Assembly (NCBI GenBank): GCA_025936205.1 | Contig: JAICTU010000453.1 | Span: 1 to 7,472 of the forward strand | Length of the DNA stretch: 7,472 nucleotides | Direction: 5' to 3' | From: Polyangiaceae bacterium | GTDB taxonomy: Bacteria > Myxococcota > Polyangia > Polyangiales > Polyangiaceae | In this document: positions 1 through 5,388 of the stretch, one piece after another | How positions within the stretch are numbered: position 1 is the stretch's first letter | How the letters are laid out: each line of letters opens with the position of its first letter | Translations under genes and position numbers: made by a program | Notes under the pieces: model-generated | Told to the model about the DNA's origin: nothing | The model's database searches: none | Seen by the model: the letters and a program-made list of their open reading frames with translations, nothing else

Positions 1-181
1 CGTGCCCCTCCCATGGCGCGCGCAGGCGGCTGCCGCCGAGCACGACATCGGGGAGGGGCGGCGCCACGCGCAGGCGGCGCAGCCGCCGAGCATGGCGCGG
101 GGTGGGCAACCCCTTCAAAAAGTGCTCAACACGAGGCTAGTAGCAGGAACCCGAAGTCCGCCACTTGGGGGCCACGAGGTA
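1..181. repeat. Intergenic region with GC-rich imperfect direct repeats and dyads
   Basis: No convincing gene is present here. Two related units can be read on the + strand, around 19-42 and 67-92. Both carry CGCGCAGGCGGC, then a short centre, then GCCGAGCA. Each unit holds a dyad: GGCGG/CCGCC (25-29 with 33-37), and the perfect 6-bp GGCGGC/GCCGCC with loop GCA (73-87). A third dyad, GGGGT/ACCCC, lies at 99-113. GAGCAC at 38-43 is also complementary to GTGCTC at 122-127. The block could be a dispersed intergenic palindromic element or just locally expanded GC-rich DNA; one window cannot separate these. Short + strand reading frames through it are low-complexity Ala/Arg/Gly and do not look coded. 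Confidence 0.5.
117..132 (-). terminator. Weak candidate terminator after the six-gene run
   Basis: On the minus strand, about 50 bases beyond the stop of the membrane-protein gene, the sequence reads GTGT-TGA-GCAC followed by five T. The stem is only 4 bp and includes one G-T pair, so it is weak. It is the only stem followed by a T run in the region, and it would end the operon. A 7-bp inverted repeat GCTAGTA/TACTAGC (136-142 with 180-186) overlaps the stop codon just upstream and may add structure. Confidence 0.25.
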
Positions 182-559
182 CTAGCGTGAAGGCCCGATC
201 AGAACCACACCGAGGACGACGAGGGCCGTGCCGAGCCAGGTGCGCTCGGTCACGACCTCGTGCAAAAAGAGGGCGCTGAAGAGCGTCACGAAAACGACGG
301 AAGCACACGCGATGGGATAAGCGTAAGCGAGCTTCAGTCGCGTCAAGCACAACAACCAGAATACGAATCCCGCCACCATGAGCAGCACGCCTGCGCCACC
401 GGTGAGCATCCGTGGGGGCGTCAGGAGCTCGAGCAGGCCGAGGCCGCTTGCTGAGCTCGAGCGCGCATCGTCGACCACTCGTTTGATGAGCAGCTGGCTG
501 CCGGCGCTGCAAAGCATGGACAAAGCCAAGAAGACATTGCCCCGTGCGAAGCTCGACAT
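182..559 (-). CDS. Small EamA/SMR-type (ArnE/ArnF-like) membrane protein, putative lipid-linked sugar flippase subunit
   Basis: The protein is 125 residues long with about four hydrophobic helices (roughly residues 9-27, 53-72, 76-98 and 108-122), the size and topology of SMR-like members of the drug/metabolite transporter superfamily. The stretch LAYAYPIACASVVFVTL and the ending WLGTALVVLGVVLIG resemble the third and fourth helices of ArnE/ArnF, which move undecaprenyl-phosphate-aminoarabinose across the inner membrane. The ATG at 559 is chosen because it overlaps the methyltransferase stop as TGATG, typical of translational coupling. In-frame alternatives are ATG at 574, GTG at 583 and TTG at 592. 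There is no clear Shine-Dalgarno sequence, consistent with coupling. ArnE and ArnF form a heterodimer, but only one subunit is seen here, so it may be a homodimer or have a partner elsewhere. Membership of the superfamily is well supported; the substrate is inferred only from the sugar-nucleotide neighbours. A plain small-molecule exporter is the main alternative. Confidence 0.8.
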   Translation of the reverse strand: MSSFARGNVFLALSMLCSAGSQLLIKRVVDDARSSSASGLGLLELLTPPRMLTGGAGVLLMVAGFVFWLLCLTRLKLAYAYPIACASVVFVTLFSALFLHEVVTERTWLGTALVVLGVVLIGPSR

Positions 560-1293
560 CAGACCAAGAGCCATTCGAACCACTCGAACCAACCCAGCGA
601 AAAAATCCCAAGACCTTTCGCGTAGTGGAAGATGAGGTGATGGTGCGACTGGCGTGATGCACGCTCGTCAAATCCGGCCGCACCCAATTCGGACTCGAAG
701 CGAGCTCGATCGATGGTGCTGCGCTCGATGCTCCAATCTTCGGCAAACCTGAAGCGCGGTACGACGCGGGACACGATACGATAGCCGAAGATCATCAAGT
801 TGAAGAATGCACGCAGCGCCCAGCCCATCGAGCTGGCGTCGAATTCGACGAAGATGATATTGCCGCCCGGCGCCAGCACGCGCCAGAACTCACGCAGCGC
901 GGCCCCCATGTCGTTGACGTTGGGAAGCAAGCCGGCGGCTACCACGGTGTCGAACGCCCCGTCGCCATGCGGCAGGGCCGTCACATCACCGTGCGTGAAG
1001 CGGACGTTGCCTAGCTTCAGCTTCTCCGCTTGACGCTGGGCGACGCTCAACATGCCGGCTGAAGCATCGAGCCCTTCGACCGCCAGCTCGGAATCGCGCT
1101 TGGCCAGGCCCAGCGCGAACATTCCCGTACCGCAGCCCGCATCCAACAGCTTCATCGGCTTGGCGGGTGCGCGCATCTGGCCTAGCAGCTCACGTACAAT
1201 CAGCACCAGGGGGCCGTCATAGTCGTCGCGCCACAGCCGATAGAGCGGAGCCTGAAAGTCGTACCAGTTGCTCAGCTTCTTCGCGTCGATCAT
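559..1293 (-). CDS. Class I SAM-dependent methyltransferase (UbiE/Methyltransf_11-like)
   Basis: This 244-residue cytoplasmic enzyme has the Rossmann-type SAM-binding core. Motif I is LLDAGCGTG (residues 49-57), the acidic end of strand 2 is EGLDAS (73-78), GDVTALP (102-108) lies near the adenine-binding position, and FDTVV (114-118) precedes a catalytic-side strand. RVLAPGGNIIFVEF (138-151) is the usual post-core loop and strand. The N-terminal WYDFQAPLYRLW and the spacing recall the UbiE/MenG and phospholipid N-methyltransferase groups, but the acceptor cannot be read from sequence. The C-terminus ends in a doubled WFE unit. The ATG at 1293 has GGAG nine bases upstream (1303-1306). The gene follows wbpI after 47 bases and overlaps the membrane-protein gene downstream, so it is probably co-transcribed with both. 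It may methylate the diacetamido-sugar product or its lipid carrier. A quinone or unrelated small-molecule substrate is possible. Confidence 0.88.
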   Translation of the reverse strand: MIDAKKLSNWYDFQAPLYRLWRDDYDGPLVLIVRELLGQMRAPAKPMKLLDAGCGTGMFALGLAKRDSELAVEGLDASAGMLSVAQRQAEKLKLGNVRFTHGDVTALPHGDGAFDTVVAAGLLPNVNDMGAALREFWRVLAPGGNIIFVEFDASSMGWALRAFFNLMIFGYRIVSRVVPRFRFAEDWSIERSTIDRARFESELGAAGFDERASRQSHHHLIFHYAKGLGIFSLGWFEWFEWLLV

Positions 1294-1302
1294 GGCTGGA
1301 GG

Positions 1303-1306
1303 CTCC
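1303..1306 (-). promoter_or_regulatory. Ribosome binding site of the methyltransferase gene
   Basis: GGAG on the minus strand lies nine bases before the ATG at 1293, within the 47-base gap after wbpI. It supports the chosen start and gives this gene its own initiation signal, unlike the strictly coupled downstream gene. No terminator with a T run is seen in the gap, although a CCCCGGGG palindrome lies just after the wbpI stop. Confidence 0.5.
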
Positions 1307-1340
1307 GTGTGAGTTCACGTAGGCCCCCCGGGGTAAAAGC

Positions 1341-2420
1341 TTACCTCGCGTCGCGGAAAATGCGTGCGATCTTCAACCCCGCCGTGCCGTCTCCGTAGAT
1401 CGGGGGCGGACCGGCCGCCGGGGTTTGCATCAGAAAACGCCGAGCCGCGCTGATGATCCGGGCGCGCTCGGCACCGGCAAGAACATTCCAGCCGAGCTCC
1501 ACCGTCTCCGTCCACTCCGTCTCGTCCCGGAGCGTCACGCAGGGCACTCCGGCGTAGAGCGCCTCCTTCTGAACCCCCCCACTGTCCGTGAGAATGATGC
1601 GCGCTCCGAGCTCGAGATTCAGCATCTCGAAGTAGCTGACCGGCGGGAGAATGCGGATCGTATCCGCGAGCTCCCGTCGCTGTTGCTCGAGCAGCTTCTG
1701 CGTGCGCGGATGAACGCTGAACACGAGCGGGAGCTCACGCGAGACGTCGCCGAGCGCGTCCAGAATCGCGGCGAAGCGCTGCGGCGAATCGGTGTTCTCC
1801 GCGCGATGCAGCGTGACCAGGCCGAAGCCGCCGCGCTCGAGGCCGAGCTCCTCACGCGTGCGCTTTCTTTCCGCGGCCGCGCCGTAGATCCGTACCGCGT
1901 CCAGCATCACGTCTCCGACGACGTGAATGCCGCTCGAGATGCCCTCGCGCTCCAGGTTTCGACGCGGGGTGTCGCTGGTCACGAGGTGCAGCGTAGAGAG
2001 ATGGTCGGTGACGACGCGGTTCTGCTCCTCCGGCATGCGCCGATTGTAGGAGCGCATGCCCGCCTCCACGTGAGCGACGGGGATATGCAGCTTTGCCGCC
2101 GCGAGGGCACCCGCCACGGTGGAGTTCGTGTCGCCGTACACCAGCACCCAGTCGGGGCGCTCTTCGACCAACACCTGCTCGATGGCTTCCAGCATGCGCC
2201 CGGTCATCGCGCCATGCGACAACCCGCCGATGCCCAGATGACGCGCGGGAGGCGGCAGCCCGAGCTCCTCGAAGAAGATGTCCGACAGGGCAGCGTCGTA
2301 GTGCTGGCCCGTGTGGACCAGGATCTCCGAGATCCCTTCGCGAGCGAGCGCGGCGGAGACGACCGCCGCCTTGACGAACTGCGGCCGGGCGCCGACGATG
2401 GTGACGACTCGTGGCGCCAT
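1341..2420 (-). CDS. wbpI: Non-hydrolysing UDP-GlcNAc 2-epimerase family, probably UDP-GlcNAc3NAcA 2-epimerase (WbpI/WlbD; generic name WecB)
   Basis: The protein has 359 residues, full length for the WecB/WbpI family with its GT-B fold. Visible motifs are VGARPQFVKAA (9-19), VHTGQHYD (35-42), YGDTNST (95-101), HVEAGMRS (117-124), PEEQNR (130-135), TLHRAEN (203-209), HPRTQK (237-242) and the nucleotide-binding LTDSGGVQKEA (277-287). The catalytic acids and histidine of WecB correspond to D97, E119, E131 and H205, so it should be active. The stretches SDIFFEELGLPPP and MTGRML resemble WbpI of Pseudomonas aeruginosa O5 more than housekeeping WecB. That and the flanking wbpB-D-E genes argue that it converts UDP-2,3-diacetamido-glucuronate to the manno epimer, the last step before glycosyl transfer. 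Sequence alone cannot exclude UDP-GlcNAc as substrate. Its ATG directly follows the stop of wbpE (TGA|ATG), preceded by a strong GGGAGG inside wbpE. Confidence 0.93.
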   Translation of the reverse strand: MAPRVVTIVGARPQFVKAAVVSAALAREGISEILVHTGQHYDAALSDIFFEELGLPPPARHLGIGGLSHGAMTGRMLEAIEQVLVEERPDWVLVYGDTNSTVAGALAAAKLHIPVAHVEAGMRSYNRRMPEEQNRVVTDHLSTLHLVTSDTPRRNLEREGISSGIHVVGDVMLDAVRIYGAAAERKRTREELGLERGGFGLVTLHRAENTDSPQRFAAILDALGDVSRELPLVFSVHPRTQKLLEQQRRELADTIRILPPVSYFEMLNLELGARIILTDSGGVQKEALYAGVPCVTLRDETEWTETVELGWNVLAGAERARIISAARRFLMQTPAAGPPPIYGDGTAGLKIARIFRDAR

Positions 2421-3572
2421 TCAGCGCCTCCCGACCGCGTCTGCCAGCGCGGCGACGACGTAGTCGAGCTCCTCCGGCGTGAGCTCCGGGAAGATGGGCA
2501 GGGCCAGCGACTCTTGCGCCAGCCGCTCGGCGACGGGAAAGTCTCCGGGGCCGTAGCCGAGGTGCGCGAAGCACGGCTGCAGGTGCAGCGGCAGCGGGTA
2601 ATAGACCTCGGTCCCGACTCCCCTCTGCGCGAGCGCAGCGCGCACGCGATCCCGCTCGCCTTCCCCGGGAAGGACGATCACATACTGGTTCACCACATGC
2701 CGCCCGCCGGCGATCGTGGGCAGCACGACCGGAGCTGCAGGGCCCGTTCCCGCGAGGCCGCGCTTCAGCAATTGTCGTGTGTAGTGCGCGGCATTCGCCT
2801 GTCGTCGCTCGGTGGCGGCGTCCAGACGCGGCAGCTTCACCCGCAGCAGAGCGGCCTGCAGCGCGTCGATCCGGAAGTTCCCGCCGACGACTGCGTGATG
2901 GTACTTGGGCTTTCCGCCGTGGCTGCGCAGGACGCGCACGGCCTCGGCGCGAGACGGATCGTCGGTGGTGACGAGACCCGCGTCACCGAAGGCACCGAGG
3001 TTCTTGGAGGGGAAGAACGAGAAGCAGCCGAACGCGCCGAGCGTTCCGGCGCGACGCTCAGCATGCTCTGAGCCGATCGCCTGCGCCGCGTCTTCGATCA
3101 CCGGAACGCCTCGGCGTGCCGCGATCGCCGAGACCGCCGTCATGTCGGCGCACTGCCCGAACAGATGCACCGGCAGAATGGCCCGCGTTCGTTGGCTGAT
3201 GGCCGCATCGAGCTTTGCCGGATCGAGGTTGAAGTCCGACGCCTGGCTGTCCACGAAGACCGGGCGCGCCCCGAGGCGGTGGATCACCCCCGCGGTGGCG
3301 AAGAACGAGTACGTCGGGCAGACCACCTCGTCCCCGGCGCCCACGCCGAGCGCCATGAGGGCGACGAGCAGCGCATCGGTGCCCGACGACACGGCAATGG
3401 CGTGCTGGGCACCGACGTAGGCAGCGCATTCGGCTTCGAAAGCTTCCACCTCCGGACCCAGGATGTAGTGGCCGCTCTCCAGCACGCGCCGGAACGCGCG
3501 CGCGAGCTCGTCATCGAGCCCGGGCGGGTTGCGCCGGAGGTCCAGCAGCGGGACGCGCATCACTGTGCTCAT
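2421..3572 (-). CDS. wbpE: DegT/DnrJ/EryC1/StrS PLP-dependent sugar aminotransferase (WbpE/WlbC-like)
   Basis: This 383-residue fold-type I aminotransferase carries the family landmarks. These are a substrate loop [14 protein letters not shown] (33-46), [11 protein letters not shown] (62-72) binding the cofactor phosphate, EDAAQAIG (160-167) with the PLP-ring aspartate D161, and [15 protein letters not shown] (185-199) whose K190 is the predicted Schiff-base lysine. A late [14 protein letters not shown] segment (317-330) shapes the sugar site. In the WbpE/WlbC pathway it transfers the amino group of glutamate to C3 of UDP-3-keto-GlcNAcA, and the 2-oxoglutarate released can reoxidise NADH on the neighbouring dehydrogenase. 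The start at 3572 forms an ATGA overlap with wbpD and has GGAG eight bases upstream (3581-3584); a second ATG four codons in is less well placed. The family is certain. The exact substrate rests on the four-gene context. Confidence 0.93.
   Translation of the reverse strand: MSTVMRVPLLDLRRNPPGLDDELARAFRRVLESGHYILGPEVEAFEAECAAYVGAQHAIAVSSGTDALLVALMALGVGAGDEVVCPTYSFFATAGVIHRLGARPVFVDSQASDFNLDPAKLDAAISQRTRAILPVHLFGQCADMTAVSAIAARRGVPVIEDAAQAIGSEHAERRAGTLGAFGCFSFFPSKNLGAFGDAGLVTTDDPSRAEAVRVLRSHGGKPKYHHAVVGGNFRIDALQAALLRVKLPRLDAATERRQANAAHYTRQLLKRGLAGTGPAAPVVLPTIAGGRHVVNQYVIVLPGEGERDRVRAALAQRGVGTEVYYPLPLHLQPCFAHLGYGPGDFPVAERLAQESLALPIFPELTPEELDYVVAALADAVGRR
2427..2432 (-). promoter_or_regulatory. 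Strong ribosome binding site of wbpI, inside wbpE
   Basis: GGGAGG on the minus strand sits six bases before the wbpI ATG, within the last codons of wbpE. It fixes the wbpI start at 2420 and is the strongest Shine-Dalgarno match among the operon's junctions. Confidence 0.7.
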
Positions 3573-4234
3573 GGCTTCTGCTCCGTCGCGAGGTCACGGT
3601 AGAGAACCGCGCCCACGGCCTTGTCGGCGGGCAAGGGCGCGTCCTCGTCGAGATCGAGACAGCGCACCAGCTCGTCGCGGCACTCGTAGCGATAGCCGCT
3701 CTCGGGGCAGCGCGCAGTCGAACCCTTCGAGAAATCGAGCCGGTGCCCGTGCCGGCTCATCCAACCGACGCGCCGTGCGGGCACTCCGACGAGCAGAGCG
3801 TAGTCGGGTGCGCTCTCGGTCACGACCGCGCCGGCGCCGACGAACGCATAACGCCCGAGCGTCGTTCCGCACACGATCGTCGCGTTGGCGCCGATGGTCG
3901 CCCCACGGCGGATCAGCGTGGACTCGTAGAGCGAGCGCCGGTTCACCTGGGACCTGGGATTGGTGACGTTGGTGAGCACGCACGAAGGGCCCAGGAACAC
4001 GTCGTCCTCAATGACCGTCCCGGCGTAGAGGGACACGTTGTTCTGCACCTTCACGTTGCGGCCGACGCGCACCTCGGGGGCGATGAACACGTTCTGACCG
4101 AACGAGCACCCCTCCCCGATCACGCAGTTCGCGCTGATGTGGCTGAAATGCCAGACCTTCGTTCCGCGGCCAATCTCCACGGGCTGGTCGACCACGGCGC
4201 TCGGATGCGCATACCAATCGGCAGACGATGTCAT
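3569..4234 (-). CDS. wbpD: Left-handed beta-helix UDP-sugar N-acetyltransferase (WbpD/WlbB-like)
   Basis: The protein has 221 residues and an N-terminal hexapeptide-repeat domain (about 8-155), with isoleucine/valine-led six-residue turns such as IGRGTK, IGEGCS, VGRNVK, IGANAT and VGAGAV. The signature stretches [10 protein letters not shown] (46-55), [23 protein letters not shown] within 62-84, TNVTNPRS (88-95) and [15 protein letters not shown] (149-163) match the WbpD/WlbB group, which acetylates the 3-amino group of UDP-GlcNAc3NA using acetyl-CoA. A C-terminal tail with [10 protein letters not shown] (176-185) and C192 follows; a short Cys-containing tail is known in this group, but here it runs about 25-30 residues longer than I expect. 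The ATG at 4234 overlaps the wbpB stop as ATGA and places the first hexapeptides right after the start. The frame stays open far upstream, but that part is a shadow of wbpB. No strong Shine-Dalgarno is seen, so coupling is likely. Confidence 0.92.
   Translation of the reverse strand: MTSSADWYAHPSAVVDQPVEIGRGTKVWHFSHISANCVIGEGCSFGQNVFIAPEVRVGRNVKVQNNVSLYAGTVIEDDVFLGPSCVLTNVTNPRSQVNRRSLYESTLIRRGATIGANATIVCGTTLGRYAFVGAGAVVTESAPDYALLVGVPARRVGWMSRHGHRLDFSKGSTARCPESGYRYECRDELVRCLDLDEDAPLPADKAVGAVLYRDLATEQKP
3581..3584 (-). promoter_or_regulatory. Ribosome binding site of wbpE, inside wbpD
   Basis: GGAG on the minus strand lies eight bases before the ATG at 3572, in the last codons of wbpD. It supports the ATGA-overlap start over the internal ATG at codon 5. 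Confidence 0.6.
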
Positions 4235-5214
4235 ACGGATGGGAGCGCGCGGTTGAGCCAGGCATGGCCGCGGTCTCCGGGCTTCGCGAGCTCTGCCGTC
4301 CGGATTCGGTAAGCGACCTCGATGGAAGGCCGCGCATCCTCGATGCCATAGCCGTGCCCGTCGAGGATCTGCCGATACACGCGCGTGTGGAGATCGCCGA
4401 AGCCATCCGAGAACTCGAGCTCCTGGCCATCGATCGTGATCGATCGGAATGCGGGCTTCCCCTGCGCCACGACCTGCTCGGGGAGATCCTGCTGGCGCAC
4501 GGACAGGAACCACTTCACGTCCGCTCGCTCGAGCTCGAGGAAGCCCGACCAGCGATCGGGCTCGCGCAGATGAACCTCGCAGGAGCGCGCCGGAGCACTG
4601 GGTGCCCCCGCGGAAGACGCTCCGAAGATCCAGTGCAGCAGGTCGAAGAAATGGATGCCGATGTTCATGGGCAGCCCGCCTGACTTCTCGGGCTGACCCT
4701 TCCAGGAGGTGTGATACCAGGGCCCCCGCCGCGTCACGTAGGTGAGCTCGACCTGGGCGCGACCCGAGGACGCTTCGATCCGCTTCTTCAGCTCGATCAG
4801 CGGCGGCAACAGCCGGAGTTGCAGCACGTTGTACACGCGCGCCCCCGATTCCTGCTCCATCGCGGCGAGCTGATCCAGGTTCCACGGATTGATGACCAGG
4901 GGCTTCTCGCAGATCGCGTCAGCCCCGACCCGCAGCGCGAGCCGCACGTGCGCGTCGTGCAGGTAGTTCGGCGAGCAGATGCTGAGGTAGTGAACGCGCT
5001 CCTCCGGGGACTTGCGGCGCTGCTTCTCCAGAAAACGGTCGAAGCGCTCGACCTCCGTGAAGAAGCGCGCGTCGCGGAAGTAGGAGTCCAGGATGCCGAC
5101 CGAGTCGTTCGGATCACACGCGGCCAGCAGCTGGCTGCCGGTGTCGGCAATGGCCTTGAGATGCCGGGGCGCGACGAACCCACCGACCCCAATCATGGCG
5201 AACTTTTTTTGCAT
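4231..5214 (-). CDS. wbpB: Gfo/Idh/MocA-family UDP-GlcNAcA 3-dehydrogenase (WbpB/WlbA-like)
   Basis: The protein has 327 residues with an N-terminal Rossmann fold for NAD (MIGVGGFVAPRHLKAI, 7-22) and a C-terminal alpha/beta Gfo/Idh/MocA domain. LSICSPNYLHDAHVRLALR (77-95), the ICEKPLVINPWNLD stretch (101-114, with the family lysine K104) and the run from TRRGPWYHTSWKG to EKSGGLPMNIGIHFFDLL (161-193, probable catalytic H188) are diagnostic of WbpB/WlbA rather than generic oxidoreductases. The enzyme oxidises C3 of UDP-GlcNAcA. Characterised members regenerate NAD with 2-oxoglutarate, which couples them to the aminotransferase encoded two genes on. The start at 5214 agrees with where relatives begin (M-x-x-F-A-x-IG), although no Shine-Dalgarno is visible. 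Codons 2-4 contain a run of seven A. It is the first gene of the operon. The expected upstream partner wbpA is absent. Confidence 0.93.
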   Translation of the reverse strand: MQKKFAMIGVGGFVAPRHLKAIADTGSQLLAACDPNDSVGILDSYFRDARFFTEVERFDRFLEKQRRKSPEERVHYLSICSPNYLHDAHVRLALRVGADAICEKPLVINPWNLDQLAAMEQESGARVYNVLQLRLLPPLIELKKRIEASSGRAQVELTYVTRRGPWYHTSWKGQPEKSGGLPMNIGIHFFDLLHWIFGASSAGAPSAPARSCEVHLREPDRWSGFLELERADVKWFLSVRQQDLPEQVVAQGKPAFRSITIDGQELEFSDGFGDLHTRVYRQILDGHGYGIEDARPSIEVAYRIRTAELAKPGDRGHAWLNRALPSV

Positions 5215-5243
5215 CGATGAACGACCCAGCTTCGAACGCCCCT

Positions 5244-5267
5244 CGGGCAGGGCCCTCTTTTAGCCCG
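5244..5267 (-). promoter_or_regulatory. Possible leader hairpin upstream of wbpB
   Basis: In the leader about 30 bases before the wbpB ATG, CGGGC and GCCCG (5263-5267 with 5244-5248) can pair around a 14-base loop that itself contains the palindrome AGGGCCCT. Such stems arise easily in GC-rich DNA. It could also affect access to a start that has no visible Shine-Dalgarno. This is only a structural observation. Confidence 0.2.
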
Positions 5268-5342
5268 GGATTGTCGCGTTTTCCTTGCAAATCGTCCCGC
5301 CGCGCCCGGCGAGACAGCGCCCCGAGGCTACGCCCGGTGCCG

Positions 5343-5372
5343 TAAATAGGCAGCCCGGCCCCTGAAAACCAA
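5343..5372 (-). promoter_or_regulatory. Weak sigma70-like promoter candidate for the wbp operon
   Basis: On the minus strand TTGGTT (5372-5367) and TATTTA (5348-5343) are separated by 18 bases, about 130 bases before the wbpB start. The window's longest gap between same-strand genes lies here (174 bases), so a promoter for the six-gene run is expected in it. The match to consensus is partial, and the high-GC host may use other sigma factors. Confidence 0.25.
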
Positions 5373-5388
5373 CCCCCTGGGGGCGCCC

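Noticed and set aside
1..127. CRISPR-like array
   Set aside because: Only two imperfect units are present, with no regular spacers and internal palindromes that differ. No cas gene is nearby.
13..279. Short + strand frame through the left-edge repeats
   Set aside because: Its product is Ala/Arg/Gly repeats from the GC-rich dyads, then antisense of the membrane-protein gene. There is no ribosome binding site or family resemblance.
126..746. A 206-codon minus-strand frame across the methyltransferase end and the membrane-protein gene
   Set aside because: It is out of frame with both genes, lacks domain motifs and is dominated by Arg/His/Ala. It is a shadow.
1294..1340. Terminator or promoter between wbpI and the methyltransferase
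   Set aside because: The gap has a CCCCGGGG palindrome but no T run after it and no convincing -35/-10 pair. Co-transcription is the simpler reading.
1425..3071. A 548-codon open frame on the + strand opposite wbpI and wbpE
   Set aside because: It runs antisense to two genes with intact family motifs. Its product is Arg/Asp/Glu/Leu-rich with no recognisable domain, as expected from the antisense frame of GC-rich codons.
4235..4885. N-terminal extension of the acetyltransferase to 438 residues
   Set aside because: The extra part overlaps wbpB in another frame and is Arg/Ala-rich noise. The ATGA overlap at 4234 and the position of the first hexapeptides fix the start there.
5355..5388. Terminator after the lipoprotein gene
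   Set aside because: CCCC-CAG-GGGG on the minus strand is followed only by TTGGTTTTC, with no continuous T run and a short stem. It is too weak to list as a feature.
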